A stretch of 64,000 bases of DNA from NCBI GenBank assembly GCA_932294295.1, contig OW028579.1:30143250-30207249 (forward strand), read 5' to 3'. How positions within the stretch are numbered: the first letter of the stretch is position 1; every line of letters starts with the position of its first letter. Made by a program: the position numbers and the translations under genes. A model generated the notes under the pieces. The model saw only the letters and a list, made by a program, of their open reading frames with translations, had not been told where the DNA came from and did no database searches. The stretch comes from Alitta virens. Taxonomy: Eukaryota; Annelida; Polychaeta; Phyllodocida; Nereididae. Below, one piece after another: positions 11,741-25,500 of this stretch.

Positions 11741-11990
11741 AAATTTGGTGGTGGATGGCCTAATGGTTAAGTTTCCATGGCCAATTCCACACTGGCCAGC
11801 TCTGCTGAAATCGGAGTTCAACTCCTGGCTTATAGACTCTTCATGAGCTACATCACAGCTACCTGGATGTTGATTGCATGAGACGTCAAATTGGAGGTGC
11901 CTTATACTGAGGGCCCATGCCGAGTCTAGTAAAAGACCCCACACATGGTGTGGCCTCAAAGCTATATCATCTCACCATTATGTCTGGTTC
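11741..11990 (+). mobile_element. tRNA-headed SINE
   Basis: A-box-like TGGCCTAATGGTTAAG and B-box-like GAGTTCAACTCC are followed by a body shared with other copies (GCATGAGACGTCAAATTGG, CCGAGTCTAGTAAAAGACCC) and a 3' end TCTCACCATTATGTCTG. The same body and tail occur inverted at 18612-18882, 38770-38960, 39100-39366 and 60905-61168. Confidence 0.65.
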
Positions 11991-12026
11991 TGGCAGCTGG
12001 TCATTACAAGCTCGCTAAGCTTAGAC

Positions 12027-12145
12027 CAGTAGTGGTGGTGGTGGATTAGGGCTTTACGTCCCGTATTTCTGCACCTGATGAGCTAATTAGGACAGGTTGG
12101 GACCATGGCAATGAGACAAAGGATGAACCAGCCATCCAACATAGG
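12027..12145. mobile_element. Second SINE family, fragment
   Basis: Shares CACCTGATGAGCTAATTAGG, GACAGGTTGGGACCATGGCA and the following words with 54885-54990 and 60648-60835. In the third copy a tRNA-like head is visible, which identifies the family. Confidence 0.5.
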
Positions 12146-13300
12146 CTGCATGATCACATGTACTTTACCAGATTGTTACCTAGGGCCAATATAAAAGTCT
12201 TCTGATGCTGTCTATTTTGTGTTAGTTTCTCAGTCTCACACCAGCAAGACTTTAATATGTGATGATTGGCTTTCAGTGTTAGCTATAAAATGGCAGCTTA
12301 AACAGTTTGTTGAATTTTGTTGCATGCCTAATATTATGTAAGGCCACACAAGTTTTTTTATATGATTAATGTTTGATTTTAGCGAATAAATCTTTTTGGG
12401 ATATAAGCATGCAAAACATACTGTTAACCACAGGTGATTGGGTAGTTTTACAAAATATGCATGCATAAAGATATCCTACTGGGGTAATCGTGTAATCTGG
12501 ATCTGCAACCAGGTAGCATGCTATGTGTGCCTGGGGCAAAATCAGGGTAATTACCCCAAATGGGGTAAAACTGGACAGGTTCGGTAGCTGGCCGTAATTG
12601 GGTTGATTGAATTGTTTTCGGCATGCAACAGGGCCACCCTATATACCTGGCACTGTTTCTATTTTATGCCTTTGACTCCTTGTATTCAATCATATAAATA
12701 AGTCTGGTTTTCTTTGTTGTTATCCTGAATAAATACTTCATATGTTTACTAGAAATACATCAATAAATAAAAAAAATTCTTTTTCATATTTGCCACAGTA
12801 AACGAGTATAGGATACCAGCAAATAAAACTATTAATTTCATAATTCTTGGATCCCCTATCGCTTTTTTACAGATCACAAAAAAAACATTTATTTTCAAAT
12901 ATATTTATTTCTTGTAAACAATAACGATAATTGGTGCATATAACAATCTTTGCAGACAAATTGCAAAAATTACAAAAATAAAAGAGTGTAACATTTGAAT
13001 TTTGACTTTGTGCAATGCACAGCAAATAGAAAATTTACTTAAATAAATTGTATTAAATAATAGTGGAATGCACAAATATCACAGAAAATAAACCATGGTC
13101 TAATTGACTGGCATCAAAGTATTTATCCACACTTTTTTTTTGTTGAACAATTTGTAAATATTGGCATGTATGTTGATAATTATATATTTTTTTCAATTAT
13201 CAAAAACATTGTATATTAATGTGACAAAGAACTTTAAATCTCAAAGCTCATATTAATTTTTTTCTCTATGTTAGATGTACTGCTGATAACTTCCATTTAT
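12146..13300. other. AT-rich non-coding stretch
   Basis: Long A/T runs and many stops. No exon or repeat family recognised. Confidence 0.4.
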
Positions 13301-13357
13301 TCATTTAGTTCAACAACAATCCACTAGGTGTGCTATTTGTATTCCTATTCCTGCAGC

Positions 13358-13432
13358 GCCACTCACCGACAACCCCAAGAAACAAGTACACCGTAAACCA
13401 CCCCAGTTCAGACAGCCCATTCTTTGTCAAGG
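13358..13432 (+). CDS. Possible orphan exon
   Basis: A strong acceptor (TATTCCTATTCCTGCAG) and donor (CAAG|GTAGAT) bound 75 bp of locally GC-richer sequence. It is open in phase 0, encoding RHSPTTPRNKY and then HPSSDSPFFVK. It could be an alternative 3' exon of the unrecognised gene ending at 10672, since the phase fits, or part of another plus-strand gene. No partner exon was found. Confidence 0.3.
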
Positions 13433-14123
13433 TAGATCATATTTAAAATAAAAACTCTATCTTTAAGAAAAACAATCCCATTTCTAATCTAATCATGTAT
13501 TGAAATGATAAATTTCCATGGATTTTGAAAAACACTATTTTTGAAGTCTCTTAAACTCGTATAACAAATTGCCTCACATTGTAAAAAGACACACATTTGT
13601 TATAAATACAATGTAAAAGTCTATGTACAATAATGCAATACTTATATATGATAAATAACAATATCCATTGGACGGACTTATAAGGGACGGAATTATGATA
13701 ATACCATACATAATAACTTAGATTGAATTGAAATATCCAACTTTTCAAAATATAAATAATTATTGCATTGCTCTCAGTGTTAATACACACAATCATAAAA
13801 TCACAAATAATGTAAAGTTATGATAACAAATACAGTGCAGAAACTCCTGTGCATATTAACAGGATGAAAACTTTGTTGTTTATTGTCACTTTTAAGGAAA
13901 TTTTATGATTGTATATGTTTCTCTCTTTTTTTGAAAGATACCATGAAACCTTACCATAAAGACCATATATATCAATACACAAATAACTGGTCTTAATGAT
14001 GAGGTGGTCGTTATTGCGAAGTAACTTACAAATGTGAGAATACAACCGGGTCCTCAGTTTAATGTTCTCTCAATGAAAAACCAAATTGTCTATGGAAAAG
14101 GAGTTATATTCAGTAAATATATA

Positions 14124-14392
14124 TGGGGAAAGTGGGGCTCCTTGAGTAATTAGACAATTTTAAAAGGAATAAGAAATACATTTGTAACGATACAATTAAC
14201 GAAAAAAAAAAGAAGAAAAAGGAAAGCCCTTTACCACTATCACCTGAGTGCTCAAACCTACCATGAAGCCTTGAAGTGTTACAGATTCCGTTACAATGTA
14301 CACCCTTGCTCTGTTCATTCATGAATTCTATGAGTCTGGCCACAAAAGATGAGAAAATGTGCCTCAAGGAGCCCCATTCTCCCCTACAGATA
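14124..14392. mobile_element. About 270-bp inverted-repeat element
   Basis: The left end GGGGAAAGTGGGGCTCCTTG matches the reverse complement of the right end CAAGGAGCCCCATTCTCCCC over about 22 bp with few mismatches. The interior has a poly-A/purine run and no supported gene. This is a single copy in the window. Confidence 0.6.
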
Positions 14393-14393
14393 T

Positions 14394-15775
14394 GCCTGGC
14401 CCAGTTGTTGGCAAATCACAATTTTCTGTAAAATGCATCAAGTGGGAATAATGGATTTCAATAGATAAATAGTATATATAATGTTTTCAATCAAATGGAC
14501 GGATTTTTTTTTTTTTTACTATGAAGGATGAAAATATATTTACTAATGCTAATCCCAGGCAGCATTGCCAGCTCGGGTCAACATAATTCCAAAGTTGTCC
14601 ATGTTGAGCCGATCAGGCATGTTCCCCGGTATTAAGAAATATTGCTTCACCAACTTGTTACATAAGTAAACAATATGTACAATTGCAGCCATTTCAAATC
14701 AAGTTTTCATAAACAAATTTAAACAATAGGTAAAATTACAGCCCTTTCATATAAATTTTTACACACAATCGATGAAATGCCATTTATCTAAAATATTTAC
14801 CATGAATATTCTTGTGATATGTGGGTAATAATAATATACAAAACCTTTATATGTTACATCTCATACAACTGCAGTTGCCCTCCAATCTTAATTAAACTGT
14901 ATTATGTTAGGTTTTGCATAGAGCACAATTGCAGTAGTCAATCTCCAACACACAACGTTATTTACAGCATCCTGCAGAAGTTAGTGCACTCTCTCTAAAG
15001 ACTGCCAATACATGCAGTGATAAAGTCTTCAAGAAATATGATTAACACGCAATCTGTACATGAAAATATAATAAATACCTGCTGTGAACATTCCTTTTAA
15101 ACAAGGAATTCAACCACTTGCTTATGTCCATTTAAAGAAACTACATGCAAGGGATGAAACCATTCTCCACAGGGATGTTCGGAAAATGTTCACAGAGAGA
15201 TTGTAATTTCAGGCGAAGGCAGTTTAAGAGTTGCTGGTGATATCTTTGGCATTGGATCTATTATCGAGTCAGTCATGTTATTTTGTATAGCTGCTTGGTT
15301 TGGTTCATCCGGTTAGAAGGATCGTAGAAAACGAGGTAAAATTATTAAAATTGCCAAAAAACTGGGTATTAATACGCAAAGTCTAAATGACATTTGCAAT
15401 GAACGCATCTACAAGTTGACATTACATGAAGGACTCAGAGCATCCGCTAAATAGAGAATACCATTCGTTGTGTTCTGGTTAAAGACTGTCGATACCCAGA
15501 CAAAGGACTTGTAGACTTAACTTATCCGATTTGTTAGATGATGCGTTTGAAATTAAAAATGTCATCTTTTGCCTATATAATCTGGATAAGCAGCTGAGAA
15601 TTAATTGCCAAACAGTGCATAAGGTATTTATTTGAGATTTGAAATGGTGTGATATATTCTGACAGGTAAAAATCAGGCTGCTACTGAAAAACCTACGTGT
15701 AATACAAAATTCTCAGATAAATCGAGCAAACAAGCAAATAATATGTGTGCTCTCTGTTGCGATACATCTTCCTAA
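14394..15775. other. Non-coding stretch
   Basis: No exon or repeat family recognised. It lies downstream of the 3' end of the cyclase gene. Confidence 0.4.
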
Positions 15776-16505
15776 AAAATATGACATCATCAATGGGATA
15801 TGACATCATCAGGTTTGGGAAATATCATCAATCCTTGATGTCAAACTCGTGTACAAAATTCATAAAATATGTAAAATTAAAATTTAATGTTATCAATGAA
15901 GAGATATAAGTTCATCATATGCGCATGACATCATCAATTCTCTGACATTACATCAAACATAAATTATTTGAAGTAACATCCGCAAATGAGATATGTCATA
16001 CAAATATTTACATGACTTCATCGATAGAGAGTCATGGCATCATATGAATATGATGTCATCAATTATGGAAGCTGACGTCATCATATCCTCGGTTCTGGCG
16101 TGGATGATGTCATCAATTACCATTCTCATCAATTGCTAGTCACAGTGTCACCCATTAGACGTATACAACATCATCAACTGTAGCAGATGTTGTCATGAAT
16201 TACATAATGCTGACATCTATTATGGGTCACAGGTTCATCAATCAAGGGATCCTATAATAAAATCATAAATTCTTGGACATGATGTCATCATATTGGTGCT
16301 GTCATCAATCATGGGTCACTTCAGTGGTATGCTTGACGTCATCAATTCTCAGACGTGATACATGTGATAAATTTACTGGCATCCTCAATTTTAAAATGAA
16401 TAATTATGTAAGACGTCCTCAATTGTGCAAGCAGATGACATCATTTCACTGCTTTCATCAGTTACGGGTCATGACATCATCAATTCATGGACCTGATGTC
16501 ATTAA
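15776..16505. repeat. Degenerate TGACRTCATCA repeat block
   Basis: About 730 bp in which TGACATCATCA, TGATGTCATCA and related words recur roughly every 25-45 bp (for example at 15781, 15801, 15927, 16437, 16468 and 16495). Perfect palindromic TGACGTCA occurs near 16073 and 16334. It is too diverged for a simple minisatellite but clearly of repeat origin. TGACGTCA is the canonical CREB/ATF site, so a regulatory role is possible but unproven. It begins immediately 3' of the cyclase stop codon. Confidence 0.6.
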
Positions 16506-16514
16506 TTTTTAACA

Positions 16515-19500
16515 TTATTTTCCTTCATCCGCGGATATACACTCTGATTCACTGCCCTTTCCCGAGTCTCCTTCGGAAGACTTCTTCTCCGCTTGCTTCA
16601 TTTGTTCCAATTTGTCTTTTCCAATCAAAGAAGCAAGCCTAAAATGAAACGAAAAATGTGAGCAGTATTAAAAATATAAATATCAAATATTAAAAATATA
16701 AATATCAAATATTAAAAATATAAATATCAAATATTAAAAATATAAATATCAAATATTAAAAATATAAATATCTAATTTCCAATGGACATTTGCAATGCTA
16801 AAGGATATTTTCTGTTTTACTTTAGTTTATCTTGTTTGAATTATCATTTTGTAAAATAACTTTGCAATAGATATTGTTCTTTGTTATTCTATACCATACT
16901 TTTTTTATACGGAGAAGAAAACTTGACTACAACAAAAATATTCTGGTCAAAAAACAACGTCATTCCAAGAAAGATTTTTTTTTTTTGCTTTTTAAGTAAG
17001 AAAATGTATTTCTTTTTTAGTAGTAAATGTTTTTTATTGCATTAGAACTATGTTTTTTTCATCACTGTGTCATACTTCACTACATTTCATCCCAATGGTT
17101 TGATTTTGCATGAGACCTTGCATGACATAGTTTGTTAGAATGTATAAAAACCCTATTTTCAGACTAATGATAATATAACCAAGGTAATCTATGCATGAGT
17201 ACAAAAAACAAGACTTACCCATGATTGGCCTCCCTGGTAAGCATGGTGTAAAACAAACAAATTTTGACTTATTTCATAAAAAAAATAATGTACATTCATA
17301 AGCTAGATAGGCCTATGAACAATATTTCCGAGAAGAATAAAACTCTTCAATTATTTTCTGTACTAAATCTACTGAATTTAAGCATTTAAGCATAAAATAG
17401 GTCTGCGCATGTTGCCTATATAACACACTACATGAGTTTAATGTCGGTCCAACATCGGTCGACGTATATGTAAGCCAACTTCAGATCGAAGTCGACCCAA
17501 GCAGGCATACTGTCTAGCATATTACATTGATAAAATATGATATATTGATAATTTGATACAAAAAGAATTGTTTTATTTACCCGTCAACAGGAGGGGGTTC
17601 TGGAATGGGTTTGGAGAATCCATCTTTTCCAACCAACCAATATGTTTTAGCCATACCTTTGCCCTGTGAGGTTAGTCAATGGATAATAAACCGTGTTAGT
17701 AACAAGAGGGAATATAAATGACCATATTTAGCAATATTATGTTAAAGTAACAATTTTAGAAAAATAAAAGCAAAATAAAAGTTACACAAGAAAAAAAATG
17801 TAAGAGGAAAAGAAGAAAAAGAAGGAGAAGAAGAACAACAACAACAACAGCAACAACAAACGGTGTTGGTTCTAAGATGGAATAGAAAGAAACTTTGGTA
17901 GAGAGAAAGAAAAAAACCACCATTCTACAAGATAGAATCATAGAAATAAAACAGACGTAGCTAAAAAAAAATATAGTTTCAACATTATCTACAAAAAGAG
18001 ATATATCTGAAATGAACAATGTACTCAGGGGACATAATAAAATAAGAAATAGTTTGTAAAAAGATAGAAATAAATAAAGTTAGTTGTGGGACCCAGATAG
18101 AATTCCAAATCAGGCCAGCGTCGTTTCTACATCGTTTTGACACCACCGACATCGCGCCGACGTTGATGTGATTTGGAATGCTTTCTGGGGATAGCTAAAA
18201 ATTAATCGATATTGTTTGTAAACATTTCTTATCTTGCCGATTATAACACTTCGCTTTCTTGACTTCATTTTAAAAGAGTTGAAGTACTGTCAATGTTACT
18301 GCCCACTGAGCCAATTTTGTAAATTTCATATAATATACCACAATAAGGCTTTGTTGACACCACACTATGTTTTTGATAGGTTATACCTTAATAAAATTAA
18401 ATCTTAATTGATACTGGAATATGGCTCAGGTGTGACGGTGTCCCGTGTTTAATTTTCTCCTGGTGGCCCCCAGCCAGCGGCATTCTGGTATCCTCCAAAT
18501 ATACTGAAGTTTGTTTTAGAAATTATTGTATTTTATATTGCTTTAATGGAAACAAATGTGATTTGGATTCTTGATTCCCCTGATGGTCACATGTAGATAG
18601 ATAGATAGATAGATAGATATGGAAAGTGCAGCACTCCAAGGCAAGTTCTTGCCACTATCGATGGTTGATTGATGAGGTGAAGAGAGGTATCCACCATGTG
18701 TGGGATCTTTTACTTGCTTAAGCATAGATACTGAGTATAAGGGACCACCAATTTAACGTCTCATCAAAATTACATCCAGCTGGGATGATGCTCATCAAAA
18801 GTGTCTGGGACTGGGCTTGAACCCAGGTCCTTCAGAGGAACAAGTTAGCGTCTTACCACTAGACCACCCAGCAGCACTATAGATATATACATGGCCAAAT
18901 TTGCTACGTGCATTTTCCATCAGAAGGATAAACGCATGGAAAACGCATGGTTTTTAGCTAATTATAATGAGGCAAAAACTATGCGTTTATGCACGTGGCA
19001 CATTTGGTTATGTATATATATAATTGTCATAGCCACAAAGAAACAACAGAAATCACAACGGAAAATAGCAAATAAATACCTTTAATTCAACTTCCCCTCT
19101 GAAATCTAAATGGTACCCTCCAATTTCGTCTAAATATTCCTTTGTGTATGGACTGACGTGGATCCGAAAAGCTGAAAGGAATTTCATAATTTGTGATTCA
19201 TATATATTTAAATAATAATAAAATGTCAGTTTCATGGTGTTGGTTAATATATAACATGTCTTATCAGCTTGATGTTGTTTTCATGATCACTACTTCCTGA
19301 TGATATAAAGCTAGTTTAAAAACGACCTGTCAAATTGAATCTACATGGCCAAATGTGCCACATGCATTTTCCATGAGAAGAATAAAAGCATGAAAAACGC
19401 ACGTGGCACAATTGGCCATGTAGACAAAGCTAGACAACGTATCTTATATAATGCTACCGGCCACAAAACGGAATTGTCTGGCTATAGTTTGCTACTCAAA

Positions 19501-22500
19501 GCCGGATCTAAAAATACATATTTATGATATATTAGATGCATTTCTATTTTTGTTTCAGTAAAACGACTATAAGCTAGGAGTAGACAGAAGCCGCTGGCTT
19601 TAGCCAGTTACAGCTACAGCCAGGAATAGGTTGTTAGTTGCTACAGCTTTGGATAAACGCATGGAAAACGCAAAAACCATGCGTTTTCCATGCGTTAATC
19701 CTTCTCATGGAAAACGCACGTGGCACTTTTGGCCATGTAATGCTAGCTGAAACCTATGACTCCAAATAGGTATATCATCATATACTTATGGATATATTGA
19801 TACCTATATATAATGGAACAAATAAACTCACAATCATTCACATACAAATATAATTTCGAATAAATATTTTTATTATTACTCACTTTTTAGGGAAGTGGAC
19901 AGGTACCTTTCATCATTATTTTCGCTTTTTATTTGAATAGCTTGTAATGCATATGTAAATTGTAATGACCGGTTTTGTTTGTATTGAAGTATTTTCAATT
20001 TTGTTATATTTTGATTTCATCGTTGTTTTACCTGCACCACTAGATTCCATTCTGGATGCTGTGTTGACGGTATCTCCAAAAAGACAGTATCGCGGCATCC
20101 GAAGCCCCACAACACCAGTAACACAGGAACCTAAGGTAAATATAACAAGATAGTAAATCATCAGCTGGTCATTCATTTAATTAAAGTTACATCGTCACAC
20201 TATTGAAGAGGTTTTTTTTCCGGATGTCGACACCACCACATCAGAACGATCATGTCAGAAAAAAAAGTTAAAAGTATATGTGATTCAAGAAACCAGCCAG
20301 CTCTTCTGATGATATTGGGCCAAATTTACACAAATCCGTTGTTTGGTGATCAACCTAAAAAAAAACTACATCAAGAAATTTTTCGACTAGGTATTTCGAG
20401 AGAAACTGGTATTTTGCCCTGGTGTGAGGTATTTCACCCTGGTGTGAGAAACATTTGGGTGTGGGGCAGAACAAATGACTTTACTAATGATAAGTATACA
20501 TGATACAGGGGCTGAAACAAACGTGCAGCAGTTATATTGTATTCATTTTGTATAATATCCACTGCATCAATCGATAAAGATATATATTTCAGAAGATATA
20601 CTAAAGAATGGTTTGAACCAGTAATCCAGTACCCACGGAAGAAATATAGATAAATAAGCAAAGGAAAAAATAAGAAGTAAATAACTTTGACTTTGCGTGT
20701 AATCGTTGGTCATCAAACTCAATTGTCCTCATTGCCATCCTTAACTAACAAAGGTCTAATTCTTATCTTCCTTTTTGTCTTAGTCAAAATACTTGTTCAC
20801 ATGCAACAAAGAAATTATGGAATATTGTTTCTCCAGACGGTCTCATGAAGTATTGTACAACATCAATTTGTACACAGTAACTTTGCATTCACAGGTAAAA
20901 CACAATTTTGTATGTGCAGACAAATTTGACTTGGATTAATCAATAGATTTAAGTACATTTGTGACTTTAAAGACAACATTTATGCGAAAATGTACTCTTT
21001 GCGGTATACATTAGAATAATTGCTGCAATATTACAATGAAATTACATTCATGTGTTTGCACAGTCATCTTATTTCGTCTCATCTTGTCTCAACTGATCTA
21101 GGCTTATCGTTAAGATTCTAGTCTTATCTTGTCTTATCTTGCCTTATCTTGCCTTATCTTGGTTTACCCAGATTGCATTCCAGATCGGGCAAGCATCGTT
21201 TCTACATCGTTATGACGTCGCTGACATCACGCCGACGTCGATATGATTTGGAATGCTATCTGGGTATCTTATCCTATCTTATCATTTATCTTATCTTATC
21301 TTATCTTATCTTATCTTATCTTATCTTATCTTATCTTGTAGAAGTTTAGGAATAATACAGAAGTTCAACTTTTAGCAATTTTCCTTAAAACATTCTGCAG
21401 AACTGGTAACAGTCTGGGTTCTCGATCCAATAATCCTTTTTCTTATCAACAAAAAAAATAAAACTTAGAATTAGACATTTTTCAAACAAACTGATCACAT
21501 TTTATTGCGATCTCTAATAATTACACAAAACTTCAAAAATTTGAAAACAAGCTACTCAATCAAAGACAGCATGACATATTGGTTCAATGTCAGACCTACA
21601 GTGGATGACGTTGGTTGGCTGATGCCTGGCCAATGTCCCTCTGATGTGGAATGTTTTCTGGGATATACTAAGTTCACTACACATTTTTAAACTCCTACTA
21701 TCCATTCCAAATCGGGTCAGCGTCAAATTTGACTGCCAACATAGCATCAACTTTGCTGACATCACACCGATGTTGTCCCAGTTTTGAATGCTATTTGCAT
21801 ATTTTGCATGAAAAGAATTGTGGTTTCACCTGAATGTAAACCAATTCTCAGCCTTAACGGAACATCCGGCATGTGTCTAATCTGGAAGGTGCCACACTGC
21901 GACAGCAGATCCAGCGACATTGTCGAAATTTCCCCGGCATGTCGGATTCCATTGCGATCTGGAAGTCCACTCGCTACCATGTAAGCATCACCGATAGTTT
22001 CAACCTATAAGAAATTATGTCAATTATTTCTCAATCTTATCAATTCACATTTCATTGCATGTTTAAATATATCAATATTCATAAAATTGTGTATGAACAT
22101 GCAATATATCCAATACAAAAGTTGCAATAACCAAGATAGCATTACAAATCGTATCAACGTTGGCGCGATGACTGCAATGTTGAAATGACGTTGCACCGAC
22201 GCAGGCGATATAGAAACGACGCTGGCCCGATTTGGAATGCTATCTGGGAAATAAAACAAACAATAATATATCGGCATAAGAGAGTCTCAATATCAAACCC
22301 AAAAGATCTAGGAAGGCATGAATATAACAGGAACGGAATCATGGACTCCAAATCTATCTCATCATTACATCTGCCTCTGGCTGTTATATAAGCTAACAAA
22401 GTTTCAGCACAATAGCGCTGATACAGTACAATTATTGGAACGTAATATCATTGCCCTCTTTGTGAACCAAGTTAGCAGACAGTGTGGAATAGCATAGTGT

Positions 22501-25500
22501 AGCCTTCAAAGCAGTCGATGGCAATGCAAATGGGACCACGCCCTACCTAAAATAAAACTGCAATAAGACCAAGTGTGCTCATTCGTGAAATTTGAACAGG
22601 TTACATCAGTGCTATATTGTAAATGTTATGCAGTGAAATTTCAACCTCAATATTAAGGTCAAAATTTCAGTCAAGATTTTTTTTTAAAGTTGTGGTTTTT
22701 GTAAAAAAAAAATGTCTTGCCCCTAATGGTGGTATATACATGTATACGTTTGACCAATGATGAAGGCTTTTATTAACGGCTGGTTTATTAGTGAATTTGC
22801 CTTATGTCGAACTACATTTATCAAATGGCAATTTGGTTTTTATTTCATTTATTTCTTTCTTGTAATTATTTTGAAATATCTAATCACATTGATTTTGAAG
22901 GCTGTTGATGGTCTAGTCATGAAAGCATTGGCTAGCTCTACAGTCCAGTTAAAGTCCCAAGTTCAAATCCTGAGCAGTTATTCCTAGGTAACATTATGTG
23001 TTCGGAAATTAGACCAAAAGTTTTCATAAGGTATTGAGTAAGATGGTTTAGCCCCTAAACCTAATCACCTCATCATTACATCTGCCTATGGTATATAGGA
23101 CCTACACTGAAAATTAACCTCAGACCATTAACAATTCCTTCATTATACACTCTTGAATATATCATATACCACAATATTATTAAATTGGGTATTCAAAAAC
23201 TCAAATATATTAAGCCGAGTTTAACATAAAACAGTTACTGTAAATAACACTTGCCTTATACACGTCATAATCGTCAATTGTTCCATCGAACATTGTATAG
23301 AGGTCATTCAAAAGGTCAACCACCTGCATTGGCGTAGAGAGGGCGCTGATTGTCGTAAAACCTAGGGAGGGATAATCAAATCATCATCGTATTAAAAGTA
23401 AATTTAATTTAGTGAAATTGAGCATTTGAGGAATTGTCCTATAAGCTATTATTTTTTCAAATCTCGAAAAACACCGAAAGTTGATAAGTTGGTTTATTTT
23501 CTCTCTACTTACCTACAATATCAGAAAAATAAATTGTAACTTGTTCAAAACTCTCTGGTTCCACTGGTTGACCTGACATAAGGCTCTGAGCTACAGATCT
23601 GCAAAATAAAAAAATTCAGATTAATCATATTTGTTTACGACCATTGGCCTAGAATGTAGTAAATGTTTAAAAAGACATGGATTGCAATGCTCTCATTATC
23701 TTTGTGATTGGGGCTGTACAACATCCGCTTAATATTTCCATGGTGTTGGAATAGTGTTCACAGATGCCCTGTCAATTCAGCTGATATAGAGTGCATTCCA
23801 AATTGAAACAAAATCCGCGATGTTGATACGATGTTGTACTACAGATGGCGACCAATATTGAAACGACGCTGGCCCAATTTGGAATGCTATCGGGGTGTAG
23901 GGTCAAATTTTCTGCATGAGGACAGTGACGGTTGTCATTCACTGACCACTGCCAAGACTGGGCTAATGTCACCTGATTTGGCATGCTTTGGCCAGCCATG
24001 TTCCTTACCCTTCTATTCTAAGAACTTACATGTTTTTTAATGGATTACGAGAATCTATAGCATATATTTTATAATTGATACATACGGAGGAAGCATCTGA
24101 CTAAGAAGATTCTCAGTCTTCTTTTTTTCATCTTCCAATTCCATCGTTCTTTCTCTGACGATTTCTTCTAAGTCATTCGAGTATTTCTCCAACATTTTGA
24201 ACATGGTGTCTACAATGTTAATTTTTCTGCAAAAAAAAAAGTTTCACAATTATCATACTACTAAGTTGACATTCTATTGGCTAAACATCAACTTAAATGC
24301 AAGTCTAAAAACAAGAATATTGGTTGACTGCTGTCATTAACTGTAGAAAGTAATTGTGTAAGACGCATGAATAATAATGAAATAAAACTAATAAAAAAAA
24401 AAACAGTTCATGAGATAGACACTCCAACGGGTGGGTCTACTCTTTGGAGATATGCCTTACCCTTTTGTTAGAAAATATTTTAACATAGTGCTCTGGTCCA
24501 TTTGATAGGACTGACCTACTGTGTTTTTTGTTTCGTTTTTGTTATTATAATTTTTTTGAAAGTGGATCAACTTACTTTACTTTGGTTGATCAACTTACTT
24601 TCCTTTGTCAATGTCTTTGAGCTTTTTTTTTTTTGAAAGTGGATCAACTTACTTTCCTTTGGTTGATCAACTTACTTTCCTTTGTCAATGTCTTTGAGCT
24701 TTTTTTTTTTGAAAGTGGATCAACTTACTTTCCTTTGGTGATGTCTTTGAGCTGCCGATTGAGATCATCGAAGTCAGGTCTCAAATCCGGCATTTCTGCC
24801 CAACACGTTTTCATCATCTGGATGTATTCGGGGGGAGCTGCCCCCTGGGACACCGATGGTCTGCACAGCGGAGGGGGCTTGCGGATCTTCTTTATTATTT
24901 CTACAAAACAAAATGCGAGAATTTTGTGAAATTTGTACCAATTTGATTTTTGATATGGAATGTTTTTGCTAAATCTACTTTTTTATACCTGGGCCAAGGC
25001 CTTCATCAAGTATAGAACTATCATACTATGTTCAATGACAGACCAGGTATATTTAAGCGAACGAACGCTCTGAGTTTTGACAATATATGGTTCAACACAG
25101 CAGCAGCTAATAAGGTATGGCATAGGTATTCATATACTTTAAAAAGGCTGCTGCTCTAATATTGGTCCGATTTTCGTCAAATAAAGACTGAATTGTTCAG
25201 GAAAATGTGTGCATTCTACACCCAACACCAGGTATCTATTCTTTTTTTGAAAAATAACATTCTTGGTATGTCCTTTAGTACCTTTGTACTTTATGCAACT
25301 GGGAAGAGTTTCTTTATTCAATAAATCAATACCATGTAATGGTAATGTAGATTCTTGAGAGAAAAGTCATCGTTTGCAAAATGAGAGTCATATGAGAAAA
25401 TTCAGGTTTATTTCCTCTATAAGAGTTTGTCCACAACGATAAATTAGTTTCAAAAGACCCCCAGATATCGTGCCAAATCGGGTGGAACATTTCCTTGATG

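Noticed and set aside
14110..14367. 85-residue minus-strand frame
   Set aside because: Lies inside an inverted-repeat element and includes a poly-Phe run from a purine tract; no splice or homology support.
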